DNA from: an uncultured Lysobacteraceae bacterium
GTDB taxonomy: Bacteria; Pseudomonadota; Gammaproteobacteria; Xanthomonadales; Rhodanobacteraceae
NCBI GenBank assembly: GCA_946482585.1
Contig: CAMLSI010000015.1
Coordinates: 1 to 26,100 of the forward strand
Direction: 5' to 3'
DNA length: 26,100 nt
The number at the start of each line of letters is the position of its first letter. Position 1 is the first letter of the stretch. The translations under genes were made by a program, and so were the position numbers. This document shows, in pieces, positions 1 to 7,737 of this stretch. The notes beneath the pieces are model-generated. The model saw only the letters and a program-made list of their open reading frames with translations. It made no database searches and was not told the DNA's origin.

Positions 1-39
1 AATCTCTCGATCCGCCCCCCACCTCAGCTATCCGCCTCA

Positions 40-91
40 GCGAAGGGGCGCGAATCCTAACATCGGTTTTCGATTCCGCAAGCCCCTTCGC
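40..91. terminator. Strong hairpin just downstream of tyrS, terminator-like
   Basis: Bases 40-49 (GCGAAGGGGC) and 82-91 (GCCCCTTCGC) are a perfect 10-bp inverted repeat. Inside it, 50-56 (GCGAATC) can pair again with GATTCCGC near 72-79 with one bulged base, so the whole stem is about 17 bp. It begins 10 bases beyond the tyrS stop. No U-tract follows on either strand, so it is not a textbook intrinsic terminator. It may be a bidirectional or Rho-assisted terminator, or an mRNA 3'-end stabiliser. Bases 1-39 show no gene I can support. Confidence 0.5.
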
Positions 92-100
92 GCAAATAAA

Positions 101-1312
101 TCAGCCGGACTTGAGACGCACGCGCGCGAACCCGCGCCTGCCGAGCTGTAGCAGGTGTTCATTGCCTGCGTTGAAGATGCGCGCACCGTCTTCAACGACC
201 TCGCCGTCCACGCGCACGGCACGTTCGGCGATCTTGCGCGAGGCCTCGGAACCACTGGCGGCAAGGCCGGCCGACTTGAGCAGCGCGCCGAGGCGAAGCC
301 CCTCCGCCGGAACAGCGATGTCCTGCACGACGAGATCGGCCGGCACGCCGCCCCCCTGCACCACTTCGTTCCAATGCTTCACGGCTGCCTCGCCGGCGAC
401 CGCTCCCTGGAAGCGCGCCGTCAGCTCAACCGCGAGCTGCATCTTGTAGTCGCGCGGATTGATCCCTCCTGCCGCGACCGCCTCCCGCATACGTTTGAGC
501 TCGCCAAGCGATTTTTCGAACGACAGCAGTTCGAAGTAGCGCCACATCAGGTCGTCCGATAGGCGCATAACCTTGCCAAAGATCTCGTTCGGCGGCTCGT
601 TGATGCCGATGTAGTTCCCGAGGGACTTCGACATTTTCTGAACCCCGTCAGTGCCCTCGAGCAGCGGCACCGTCAGGACGATCTGCGGGGGCTGGCCCGC
701 CTCCTCCTGAAGCTGGCGCCCGACCAGCAGGTTGAATTTCTGGTCCGTACCGCCGAGCTCGACGTCGGCCTTCAGTGCGACCGAGTCGTAACCCTGCACC
801 AGCGGATAGAGGAATTCGTGGATCGCGATCGCCTGCTCGCTGCGGTAGCGCTTCTGGAAATCGTCGCGCTCGAGCATGCGGGCGACCGTGTGCTTGGCCG
901 CGAGCTTGATCATGTCGGCCGCGGACATCTGCCCGAACCATTCGGAGTTGAAGCGGACTTCGGTCTTCTCGCGATCGAGCACTTTGAAGACCTGCTCGGC
1001 ATAGGTCTTCGCGTTCGCTTCGATATCGGCACGGCTCAGCGGCTTGCGCGTGGCGTTCTTGCCGGTGGGATCGCCGATCATGCCGGTGAAATCGCCTATC
1101 AGGAAAATGACCTGATGTCCGAGGTCTTGAAACTGACGCATCTTGTTCAACAGCACGGTATGACCCAGATGCAGGTCCGGCGCCGTCGGATCGAAGCCGG
1201 CCTTGATGCGCAGCGGCCGACCGAGCTTCAAGCGCGCCTCGAGGTCTTCCCGCTTGATGATTTCTTCCGCGCCGCGACCGATGAGATCGAGCGCATCCTG
1301 CAACTGGGTCAT
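101..1312 (-). CDS. tyrS: Tyrosyl-tRNA synthetase, TyrZ-type (403 aa)
   Basis: Class I aminoacyl-tRNA synthetase that charges tRNA-Tyr with tyrosine in the cytoplasm. The Rossmann catalytic core carries the HIGH signature as HLGH (residues 48-51), preceded by [10 protein letters not shown]. The second signature is KMSKS (226-230), followed by LGNYIG. The C-terminal 60-70 residues resemble an S4 RNA-binding domain. The KMSKS form and the ~400-aa length fit the TyrRZ/TyrZ subfamily (P. aeruginosa TyrZ) rather than the KFGKT form of E. coli TyrS. I chose the ATG at 1312 because GGAG lies 8 bases upstream (1321-1324) and the protein then starts MTQLQDAL as expected. A start 26 codons further upstream is open but adds a basic, unconserved-looking leader. 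It is transcribed away from the M23 peptidase. Confidence 0.95.
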   Translation of the reverse strand: MTQLQDALDLIGRGAEEIIKREDLEARLKLGRPLRIKAGFDPTAPDLHLGHTVLLNKMRQFQDLGHQVIFLIGDFTGMIGDPTGKNATRKPLSRADIEANAKTYAEQVFKVLDREKTEVRFNSEWFGQMSAADMIKLAAKHTVARMLERDDFQKRYRSEQAIAIHEFLYPLVQGYDSVALKADVELGGTDQKFNLLVGRQLQEEAGQPPQIVLTVPLLEGTDGVQKMSKSLGNYIGINEPPNEIFGKVMRLSDDLMWRYFELLSFEKSLGELKRMREAVAAGGINPRDYKMQLAVELTARFQGAVAGEAAVKHWNEVVQGGGVPADLVVQDIAVPAEGLRLGALLKSAGLAASGSEASRKIAERAVRVDGEVVEDGARIFNAGNEHLLQLGRRGFARVRLKSG

Positions 1313-1513
1313 GCCTGGTTCTCCACTGGATACCGCCGCATCCACGGGTCGCATCACGGAAGTCTTCCGGACGCGCGCGGATCGACTCAAAAAGAAAGAG
1401 TGCAGTTAATTATTCGTTAACCACGGGATCGGGCGCAAACCCGCGCCAATACTGGCGTTGACGGGGTTTGAATCGGTTGGCTATGGTACGAGCCGTTTGA
1501 TCGGAATGCGACC
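1313..1513. promoter_or_regulatory. Divergent promoter region tyrS / M23 peptidase
   Basis: This 201-base gap separates two divergent genes. For the plus-strand peptidase there is a sigma-70-like pair: TTGACG at 1458-1463 and TATGGT at 1482-1487, spacing 18. That would start transcription near 1494, about 20 bases before the GTG. A second -10-like box, AATACT, lies at about 1449 and shares TACTGGCG with the promoter of the DUF4124 gene at 15670. The stretch around 1400-1424 is the AT-rich part of the gap and holds GTTAA-N7-TTAAC, a possible tyrS promoter or operator. None is proven. Confidence 0.4.
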
Positions 1514-2986
1514 GTGACCGATACCCCAGCCGCACATCATTCGAGCTCCCGCACGAACCGCCGCCTGGCCTTGCGGCGGCGCGCACTTCGTAAACATTTC
1601 CAATTTTACTCGAAGTGTAAAACCTGGGCTCTCGCGCAGAACGTGTCGGTGTCGCCGATCTCGTGGCGCCGCGAGCACTGGGTGCTCGCCAGCGTGGCCG
1701 TCGCATTGACGGTGATCGTCGGCATGATCATGCCGACCTGGGCGAATGCGATGCGTCGCGAAGAAGTCCCGAGCGTCACGACACTCGCACTGTCGTTGCC
1801 CGCACTGAGCGCCGACCAGGTCTCGGCCGCCGATCGCGCGCTGGCCGGGCTCGCCGCCGCGGGCATGGTGCCCGGAATGGACGGCGACGAATGGAAGATC
1901 GTCATCGTGCGCGCGGGACAGTCGCTGGCCGATATCTTTCACGAGCAGGGGCTGTCGCCGACCGAACTGCAGCGACTCGTCGACGCGAAGGTCGATGAAG
2001 GCGCGTTCCGGCGCATCCATCCCGGCGACGAATTTGCGTTTCGCAAGTCGCCGGAAGGCAAGCTCGCCGCGTTGCGCTTCGATCGCGACGATCACACGCG
2101 CGTCGTTCTGCGCATCGACGCCGACGGCGTCAAGAGCGAAATCGCGGAACGTGCACTCGAGCGCCGCGTGCATGTCGCCCACGGCACGATCAAGAGCTCG
2201 CTGTTCGAGGCCGGCGATTCGGCCGGCATGACCGACTCGATGACGCTGAAGCTCGCCCAGGCGTTCGGCTACGACATCGACTTCGCGCAGGACCTGCGCG
2301 TCGGCGACAGCTTCACGGTCATCTACAACGACGTCTATCGCGACGGCGAACGCCTGCGCGACGGGGACATCATCGGCGCGACGTTCGTCAACGGCGGCCG
2401 CCGCTTCACCGCATTCCGCTACGAAGACGCCGAGGGCGGCGTGTCCTTCTACAGCGAGGACGGCCGTCCGCTGAAGACCTCGTTCCTGCGCACGCCGGTC
2501 GAGTTCACGCGGATTTCCTCGCGCTTCAGCGCGGGCCGCATGCATCCGGTGCTCGGCCGCATGCGCGCGCACAAGGGCGTGGACTACGCCGCTCCGACCG
2601 GTACGCCGATCTACGCGGCCGGCGACGCCAAGGTCGAGTTCCGCGGGGTCAAGAACGGCTTCGGCAACGTCGTGATCCTGCAGCACGGCGGCCAGTACAG
2701 TACCGTGTACGGGCATATGTCGCGCTTCGCGGCGGGCCTGTCCGCGGGCCAGCGCGTGCGCCAGGGCCAGTTGATCGGCTACGTCGGCTCCACCGGGCTC
2801 GCGACCGGTCCGCACCTCCACTACGAATTCCGTCTCAACGGCCAGCATCGCGATCCGCTGACGGTCACGCTGCCGAAGCCCGAACCGCTGCCGGCGACAG
2901 AGCTCGCGAAATTCAAGCAGCTGACGCAGCCGATGCTCGCGCAGCTCAAGCGCTATGAGGATTCGCGCCTCGCCCAGGCGCGCTGA
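1514..2986 (+). CDS. Membrane-anchored M23 metallopeptidase (MepM/YebA-like murein DD-endopeptidase)
   Basis: Predicted inner-membrane-anchored, periplasmic zinc peptidase that cuts peptide cross-links in peptidoglycan. A basic cytoplasmic N-terminus (1-55) precedes one membrane helix (about 56-77). An OapA/LysM-like region follows (about 125-180), then a linker domain, then the M23 domain (about 335-450). Zinc and catalytic residues are visible: H353 and D357 in HKGVDY, H401 in YGHMS, and H434/H436 in GPHLHYE, so the enzyme looks active. The start is GTG with only a weak Shine-Dalgarno. Codons 29-39 are unusually AT-rich for this genome, which leaves the start uncertain; in-frame GTGs at 1643 and 1649 are alternatives. 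It ends just before the probable anmK start, so the two are probably cotranscribed. A peptidase of this type next to tyrS and anmK is, as I recall, also found in Pseudomonas. Confidence 0.9.
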   Translation: MTDTPAAHHSSSRTNRRLALRRRALRKHFQFYSKCKTWALAQNVSVSPISWRREHWVLASVAVALTVIVGMIMPTWANAMRREEVPSVTTLALSLPALSADQVSAADRALAGLAAAGMVPGMDGDEWKIVIVRAGQSLADIFHEQGLSPTELQRLVDAKVDEGAFRRIHPGDEFAFRKSPEGKLAALRFDRDDHTRVVLRIDADGVKSEIAERALERRVHVAHGTIKSSLFEAGDSAGMTDSMTLKLAQAFGYDIDFAQDLRVGDSFTVIYNDVYRDGERLRDGDIIGATFVNGGRRFTAFRYEDAEGGVSFYSEDGRPLKTSFLRTPVEFTRISSRFSAGRMHPVLGRMRAHKGVDYAAPTGTPIYAAGDAKVEFRGVKNGFGNVVILQHGGQYSTVYGHMSRFAAGLSAGQRVRQGQLIGYVGSTGLATGPHLHYEFRLNGQHRDPLTVTLPKPEPLPATELAKFKQLTQPMLAQLKRYEDSRLAQAR

Positions 2987-2990
2987 CCCG

Positions 2991-4112
2991 GTGTCGTCGA
3001 CAGCCGACGAGATCTATCTCGGCCTGATTTCCGGAACGAGCGCCGACGCCATCGACGTCGCGCTCGCCGCGTTCGACCCCGCGCCCAGACTCGTTGCCGC
3101 CTGCGCCGTGCCGTATCCGGCGGCCCTGCGGCCGCGCGTGCTTGCGCTCGCGCGCGAAACCGCCGAGATCAACCTCGACGAGCTCGGCATGCTCGACGTC
3201 GAACTCGGACACGCCTTCGCCGACGCCGCGGCGACGCTGCTCGATCGCGAGGGCATTGCACCGGCGGCGATACGCGCACTCGGCTCGCACGGACAGACCG
3301 TCAGACACAAGCCCTCGCTGGCCGCGCCATACACCCTGCAACTCGGCGACCCGAACGTGATTGCCGAGCGCACGGGCATCACGACGGTCGCGGACTTCCG
3401 CCGCCGCGACATCGCCGCCGGCGGCCAGGCCGCACCGCTGGTGCCGGGGCTGCATGCCGCGCTGCTCGGAAACTCCGAGCAGGACCGCGTCGTGCTCAAC
3501 CTCGGCGGCATCGCGAACATCACGGTGCTGCCGCGCGACCCGTCCGTGCCGGTCACCGGTTTCGATACGGGGCCGGCGAACTGCCTCATGGACGCGTGGT
3601 CGCTGCAGCAGCGCGGCGTCGGTTGCGATGCCGGCGGCGAGTGGGCAGCGCAGGGCCGCGTCGACGAGTCGTTGCTCGCCCAGATGCTCGACGAGCCTTA
3701 TTTCGCGCAGACCGGCCCGAAGAGCAGCGGCCGCGAAGTGTTCAACGTGGACTGGCTGCGGCGACGGCTCGAAGGCCGCTCCATGGCGCCGACGGACGTG
3801 CAGGCGACCCTGCTCGCGCTGTCGGCGCGCAGCATCGCCGCGGCGATCCGACGCGACGCCCCACACACCCGCGAGGTACTCGCCTGCGGGGGCGGCGTCC
3901 ACAATGCGGAGCTCATGCGTGCGCTCGGCGCCGCGCTCGCTCCGCTGCCGATCGCGAGCACGGCGAGACTAGGCATCGATCCGGACTACGTCGAGGCGAT
4001 GGCGTTCGCGTGGCTCGCACGGCAGCGTCTGCTGGGCCTGCCCGGAAATCGCGCTGATGTCACCGGCGCACGCGGTCCGCGCGTGCTCGGTGCAATCTAC
4101 TTCGGCGCCTGA
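2991..4112 (+). CDS. anmK: Anhydro-N-acetylmuramic acid kinase
   Basis: Cytoplasmic ATP-dependent kinase that opens and phosphorylates 1,6-anhydro-MurNAc to MurNAc-6-phosphate during cell-wall recycling. The N-terminal phosphate-binding motif is GLISGTSADAID (residues 11-22). Further family motifs are GSHGQTVRH (98-106), LNLGGIANITVLP (169-181) and GFDTGPANCLMDAW (190-203); the last usually reads TGPGN, so the Ala is a mild deviation. I prefer the GTG at 2991 (373 aa), four bases after the peptidase stop, because family members begin only a few residues before GLISGTS. An ATG at 2955 would add 12 residues and overlap the peptidase by 32 bases. Neither start has a good Shine-Dalgarno. Its substrate is supplied by AmpG, encoded nearby on the other strand. 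The 3' end overlaps the convergent antitoxin-like gene by 16 bases. Confidence 0.93.
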   Translation: MSSTADEIYLGLISGTSADAIDVALAAFDPAPRLVAACAVPYPAALRPRVLALARETAEINLDELGMLDVELGHAFADAAATLLDREGIAPAAIRALGSHGQTVRHKPSLAAPYTLQLGDPNVIAERTGITTVADFRRRDIAAGGQAAPLVPGLHAALLGNSEQDRVVLNLGGIANITVLPRDPSVPVTGFDTGPANCLMDAWSLQQRGVGCDAGGEWAAQGRVDESLLAQMLDEPYFAQTGPKSSGREVFNVDWLRRRLEGRSMAPTDVQATLLALSARSIAAAIRRDAPHTREVLACGGGVHNAELMRALGAALAPLPIASTARLGIDPDYVEAMAFAWLARQRLLGLPGNRADVTGARGPRVLGAIYFGA

Positions 4113-4387
4113 TCCGCGACCGGATCGTCGGTGAACAGCGGCTTGCCCGAGACCCGCTCGAATGCCTCGAGCGCCGCGCGGAATGCGGCGGTCTCGGTCG
4201 ATTCCCAGGTACCCGAAAGCATGGCGATGTCGTGGAGTTCGCGGCGCACGTCGTCGCCGGCGAGGCCGACGCCGCGGCGCAGCGCGAACAGGATCGCCTC
4301 GTTGATCGACCACTGATGTTCGCGCGCGATGTCCTTGATGCGGTCTGCCAGGGCATCGTCGATGTGGCGTACAAGAATGTCTGGCAC
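4097..4387 (-). CDS. Orphan ribbon-helix-helix protein, FitA/antitoxin-like (96 aa)
   Basis: Small protein whose first ~40 residues look like a ribbon-helix-helix DNA-binding fold: a short strand (DILVRHID), a first helix (ALADRIKDIAREH) and a second helix (INEAILFALRRGV). This is the layout of FitA/VapB-type antitoxins. The remaining ~50 residues could be a toxin-binding tail, or serve another role. No PIN or other toxin gene lies beside it: anmK converges on it and ampG lies upstream. The start is GTG with a good Shine-Dalgarno (GAGGGG, four bases upstream). A possible -10 box, GACAAT on the minus strand, sits at 4433-4438, so it may have its own promoter. It could be a plain transcription factor or the remnant of a toxin-antitoxin pair. 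Confidence 0.7.
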   Translation of the reverse strand: MPDILVRHIDDALADRIKDIAREHQWSINEAILFALRRGVGLAGDDVRRELHDIAMLSGTWESTETAAFRAALEAFERVSGKPLFTDDPVADQAPK

Positions 4388-4457
4388 TGAGCCCCTCGCC
4401 GTGGCGTAGTCGGATGCGGCCCCTGTCCGGCGATTGTCGCAGCATGCGCGGCCAATT

Positions 4458-5801
4458 TCAGCCCGCGGGCGGCGGCGGCTCCATGTGGGGCCTCAGCCGC
4501 CAATACAGCCAGAGCGTCGGCACGATGGAGACCGCGCTCAGGATGAAGAAGGCTTCGTACCCGAACGACTCGACGAAGAACCCCGATACGCCGCCGAGCA
4601 GTTTGCCCGGCATGTTCGAGAGCGACGCGAGCAGAGCGTACTGGGTCGCGCTGAAACGCACGTCCGCAAGACTCGACATGAACGCCACGAGCACGCTGCC
4701 GGCGAAGCCCTGGCAGAAATTGTCGGCGGAAATGGCGGCGATGAAGCTCCAGTTCTGCGCCGGATAGGCAGCCATCAGCAAAAACACGAGATTCGACAGC
4801 GCTACACCGAGCGCGGCGATCAACAGCGAACGCCGCACGCCCAGTACCGTCGCGCTGATGCCGCCGAGCAGCGCGCCGGCAAAGCCCAGCCAGACGCCGT
4901 AGACCTTCGAGACGGTCGCAATCTGGCTCTTGGTGAAACCGAGATCGAGGTAGAACGGTCCGGCCATGACGCCGATGATCTGATCGGGAAGCTTGTACAG
5001 GCCCACGAACACCAGCAACGTCAACGAGAGCATCGCGCCATTGCGGCGGAAGAATTCGACGATGGGACGGAAATACTCGGTCAGCGCGGTGCGCATCACG
5101 GCAGCAGCATTACTTTCGCCCGCATGCGCCGTCTGTGCCGCGGCGGCGCGGAACGGTGCCTCCACGACAGGCGGCTCCGGTGCATACAGCGTCATCAACG
5201 CAGGCAGCAGCATCAGCCCGGCGAGGGTCAGATACGTCGTGGGCCAGTCGAACAGGTCTGCCGCGTACAACGCGCCGGCGCCGGCGAGCACCAGCCCGAT
5301 GCGGTAGCCCAGCGAATAGGTCGTGATGAGCGCGCCCTGATCTTCCGGCGGCGCGATCTCGATTCGGTAGGCGTCGACGACGCAGTCCTGCGTCGCGCCC
5401 GAAAACGTGGTCAGGGTCAGCGCGATCAGGAACAGCACCAGATTGCCTGCGGGACCGACGAGAGCCATCGCCACGAGCCCCGCCGCAACGCCGAGCTGCG
5501 CGAGCAGCAGCCAGCCGCGGCGGCGTCCGAGGTTCGCCAGTACCGGCGGCGGCCAGCGATCCAGCAGCGGCGCCCAGATGAACTTGAACACGTACAGCAG
5601 TGAAATCCAGCTGACGAGCCCGATGTTGCCGAGGCTCATGCCTTGCTCGCGGAACCAATAGCCCAGAGTGACGCCGAGCAGCAGAAAAGGCAGACCCGAG
5701 CCGAATCCGAACAGGCACATGGTCCACGCCGCCGGCTGCGCGAACGCGCGGCGAAAACGCCGCAGCGCCGATTCGGGCATGGCCGGCGCGGCGACGTTCA
5801 C
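4458..5801 (-). CDS. ampG: AmpG-family muropeptide MFS permease
   Basis: Inner-membrane major facilitator protein of about 12-14 helices, predicted to import GlcNAc-anhydroMurNAc peptides from the periplasm for recycling. The family look is clear in the first helix (FGFGSGLPFLLLGVTLGYWF), in WISLLYVFKFIWAPLLDR, and in FSGATQDCVVDAYRIE. At 447 aa it fits AmpG proteins of non-enteric gammaproteobacteria. The first possible start is a GTG whose GTGA overlaps the xth stop by 4 bases, implying translational coupling. An ATG seven codons in (5780) is the alternative; neither has a strong Shine-Dalgarno. It sits 70 bases upstream of the antitoxin-like gene on the same strand. Its product feeds the pathway in which the nearby AnmK acts. 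Confidence 0.9.
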   Translation of the reverse strand: MNVAAPAMPESALRRFRRAFAQPAAWTMCLFGFGSGLPFLLLGVTLGYWFREQGMSLGNIGLVSWISLLYVFKFIWAPLLDRWPPPVLANLGRRRGWLLLAQLGVAAGLVAMALVGPAGNLVLFLIALTLTTFSGATQDCVVDAYRIEIAPPEDQGALITTYSLGYRIGLVLAGAGALYAADLFDWPTTYLTLAGLMLLPALMTLYAPEPPVVEAPFRAAAAQTAHAGESNAAAVMRTALTEYFRPIVEFFRRNGAMLSLTLLVFVGLYKLPDQIIGVMAGPFYLDLGFTKSQIATVSKVYGVWLGFAGALLGGISATVLGVRRSLLIAALGVALSNLVFLLMAAYPAQNWSFIAAISADNFCQGFAGSVLVAFMSSLADVRFSATQYALLASLSNMPGKLLGGVSGFFVESFGYEAFFILSAVSIVPTLWLYWRLRPHMEPPPPAG

Positions 5802-6577
5802 GAAGCAGCCGCGGCGTAGTCCACCGTATACGGCGCATGATCCGAGAAGCGCGGATCACGCAGGATTTCACAGTGCTTGAGGCGCGCACGCAGCGACGGC
5901 GTCACGACCTGGTAGTCGATGCGCCATCCCACGTTGTTCGCACGCGCCTGGCCGCGATTGGACCACCAGGTGTAGTCCTCGGCTTCCGGCTTCAGCGCGC
6001 GGTAGGTGTCGACCCAACCGTGCTGCAGGAACAGCTTGTCCAGCCAGGCGCGCTCCTCCGGCAGGCAACCCGAGGTCTTCTGGTTCGAACTCCAGTTACG
6101 GATGTCCTTGCGCGTATGGACGATGTTCCAGTCGCCGCAGATGACATAGTCGCGGCCGCTCTTGAGCCATGCCTCGAACACCGGCGAAATCCAGTCGATG
6201 CACTTGAACTTGAAGGCCTGGCGCTCGTCGCCCGACGAGCCGGACGGGAAATACAGCGAGACGACACTGAGATTGCCGTAGCGCGCCTCGATGTACCGGC
6301 CTTCGTCGTCGAAATCCTTCCAGCCGATTTCGGTGCGCACTTCGTCGGGTTTATTGCGCGAGTAGATCGCGACGCCGCTGTAGCCTTTCTTGCTCGTCGC
6401 ATCGCGGTAGTAGCTGTGAAAGCCCGCCGGGCGAAACAGCGCGTCGCCGAGCTGGTGTTCCTGCGCCTTGGTTTCCTGCAGGCAGACGATGTCCGCCTTG
6501 TGCGCCGACAGCCAGTCGTAGAAACCTTTGCTCGCCGCCGACCGGATGCCGTTGGCATTGAAACTGACGATACGCAT
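5798..6577 (-). CDS. xth: Exodeoxyribonuclease III (AP endonuclease)
   Basis: Mg-dependent exonuclease and apurinic/apyrimidinic endonuclease of base-excision repair, in the endonuclease/exonuclease/phosphatase fold. Visible motifs in order: FNANGIRSA near the N-terminus, LQETKAQ with the metal-binding Glu, YSGVAIYSR, CGDWNIVH, WWSNRGQARANNVGWRIDY, and the catalytic RFSDHAP near the C-terminus. The length, 259 aa, is normal for the family. The ATG at 6577 follows GGAG by 6 bases. It is translationally coupled to ampG by a 4-base overlap; a DNA-repair gene leading a murein-recycling permease is a neighbourly rather than a functional link. An unusual palindrome covers its start and promoter (see separate entries). 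Confidence 0.95.
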   Translation of the reverse strand: MRIVSFNANGIRSAASKGFYDWLSAHKADIVCLQETKAQEHQLGDALFRPAGFHSYYRDATSKKGYSGVAIYSRNKPDEVRTEIGWKDFDDEGRYIEARYGNLSVVSLYFPSGSSGDERQAFKFKCIDWISPVFEAWLKSGRDYVICGDWNIVHTRKDIRNWSSNQKTSGCLPEERAWLDKLFLQHGWVDTYRALKPEAEDYTWWSNRGQARANNVGWRIDYQVVTPSLRARLKHCEILRDPRFSDHAPYTVDYAAAAS

Positions 6578-6608
6578 TGCTCACTCCGCCCAGGCGAAGT
6601 GAGCAATG
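6575..6608. promoter_or_regulatory. Perfect 11-bp inverted repeat over xth promoter and start codon
   Basis: CATTGCTCACT (6575-6585) and AGTGAGCAATG (6598-6608) are exact inverted copies separated by 12 bases. Those 12 bases contain a further CGCC/GGCG pairing (6587-6590 with 6593-6596). On the minus strand the right arm overlaps the proposed xth -10 box, and the left arm covers part of the Shine-Dalgarno (6584-6587) and the ATG. Two half-sites 23 bases apart, about two helical turns, suit a dimeric repressor. If transcription starts further upstream, the same sequence would instead hide the ribosome site in an mRNA hairpin. Both readings are inference. Confidence 0.55.
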
Positions 6609-6633
6609 TAGCCGCGCGCGCCGGTCGCGCCAA
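6605..6633 (-). promoter_or_regulatory. Candidate sigma-70 promoter of xth-ampG
   Basis: On the minus strand, TTGGCG (6633-6628) and TACATT (6610-6605) are separated by exactly 17 bases. Each matches the consensus hexamer at four of six positions. The predicted start of transcription is near 6598, giving a leader of about 20 bases before the xth ATG. Confidence 0.45.
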
Positions 6634-6644
6634 GCGCGGCCGGC
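6620..6644. terminator. GC-rich hairpin after the efflux adaptor gene
   Basis: GCCGGTCGCG (6620-6629) pairs with CGCGGCCGGC (6635-6644) around a 5-base loop, with one imperfect pair. It lies 8 bases beyond the end of the adaptor gene on the minus strand and so may end the RND operon transcript. There is no U-tract, and it overlaps the proposed xth -35 box. Confidence 0.35.
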
Positions 6645-6651
6645 ACCGCGA

Positions 6652-7713
6652 TCAGCCTTCGACGACGCGTACGCTTTGTCCCGGGCTCAGGCGCTCGGCG
6701 CCGCGCACGACGACCTTGTCGCCGGGGCTCAGCTCGCCGGTCACTTCGACGAACGCGTCGCGCGCCGCACCCGCGCGCACCTCGACGCGTTCGGCCGTGT
6801 TGTCGGCCTTCACCCGCATCACGTAGGTGTGCGCTTCGCGCAGCACCAGCGCGTCGCGCGGCACGGTCAGCGCCGCGGTGGCGCCGGTCGCTTCGGGCAG
6901 CGCAACCTCGACGGCCGTACCGACGAGCGCAAAGTCCTCGGGCAAGGTCACGCGCAGTTCGAACTGGCGCGAACGCTCGTCGCCGACCGGAACGACGGCG
7001 CGCACCGTCGCCGGCTGCTCGGCATCGCGCAGACGCACCCGGATTTCCTGCCCGGCCTTGACCTGCGGCGCGAGCGCGAGCGGGGCCTGCACCCGGGCTT
7101 CGAGCCGGCCGGTGTCGACCAGATGCGCGACGGCCGCGCCCATCTGCAGGTATTCGCCGCGCTGCACGAAGCGTTCGCTGACCACGCCGTCGAACGGTGC
7201 GCGGATTTCCGTTTCGCTCAGATCATGTTCGATGCTGCGGCGCTCGGCGTCGACGCGCGCGAGCTCCTGGTTCGCGCTTTCGAGCGTCGCGCGCGCTTCG
7301 TCGAGCTGGGTCTGCGCGACCGCATTGCCCGGTGCGAGCTTGGCCAGCCGCGACATCTGCGTCTGCGCGAGATCGCGCTGCGCCTTGGCGCGACCCGCCG
7401 TCGCCCGCGCCTGTTCGAGCCGCAGCCGCAGCGGCACGTCATCGAGTTTGGCGAGCCGCTCGCCTTTTTTCACGACGCTGCCGACTTCGGCGATTTCCAT
7501 GACGCGTCCGGCGGCGAGCGTCGCGATGCGCGCATCGTCGCGGCTGACCACGCTGCCCGGCACCCAGCGTGTGGGCGCGAGCTTCGTCGCGGTCGCTTCC
7601 GCGACGGCGACGGTGGCCGCTGGCGGGCCCGGATTCGGCTCCGCAGCGGTCGTCAGCGCCGTCGGCGCCGCCAGCAATGCGCTCAGCAACAGACTCAGCG
7701 GAAAGGCTTTCAT
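6652..7713 (-). CDS. RND efflux periplasmic adaptor subunit (membrane fusion protein)
   Basis: Periplasmic adaptor of a tripartite efflux pump, linking the inner-membrane permease to an outer-membrane channel. A signal peptide covers about residues 1-24 (MKAFPLSLLLSALLAAPTAL...TTAA). A lipoyl-like half-motif follows (GRVMEIAEVGSVVKKGERLAKL), then a long helical hairpin rich in Ala, Arg, Gln and Glu (about 95-165). The second lipoyl half (IRAPFDGVVSERFVQRGEYL), a beta-barrel and a membrane-proximal domain complete it. At 353 aa it is a short adaptor. It lacks an obvious lipobox Cys, so I expect a soluble periplasmic protein. Its ATG has a good Shine-Dalgarno (GGGAG, 6 bases away) and lies 24 bases after the permease stop. 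The permease-then-adaptor order is the reverse of the common acrA-acrB order. Substrate unknown. Confidence 0.9.
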   Translation of the reverse strand: MKAFPLSLLLSALLAAPTALTTAAEPNPGPPAATVAVAEATATKLAPTRWVPGSVVSRDDARIATLAAGRVMEIAEVGSVVKKGERLAKLDDVPLRLRLEQARATAGRAKAQRDLAQTQMSRLAKLAPGNAVAQTQLDEARATLESANQELARVDAERRSIEHDLSETEIRAPFDGVVSERFVQRGEYLQMGAAVAHLVDTGRLEARVQAPLALAPQVKAGQEIRVRLRDAEQPATVRAVVPVGDERSRQFELRVTLPEDFALVGTAVEVALPEATGATAALTVPRDALVLREAHTYVMRVKADNTAERVEVRAGAARDAFVEVTGELSPGDKVVVRGAERLSPGQSVRVVEG

Positions 7714-7737
7714 GATGTTCTCCCGGATTGCTTCGTA

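Noticed and set aside
1481..2848. 455-codon minus-strand frame opposite the M23 peptidase
   Set aside because: The peptidase on the plus strand has intact zinc motifs; the opposite frame has low-complexity Ala/Arg/Val/Asp composition and no recognisable domain.
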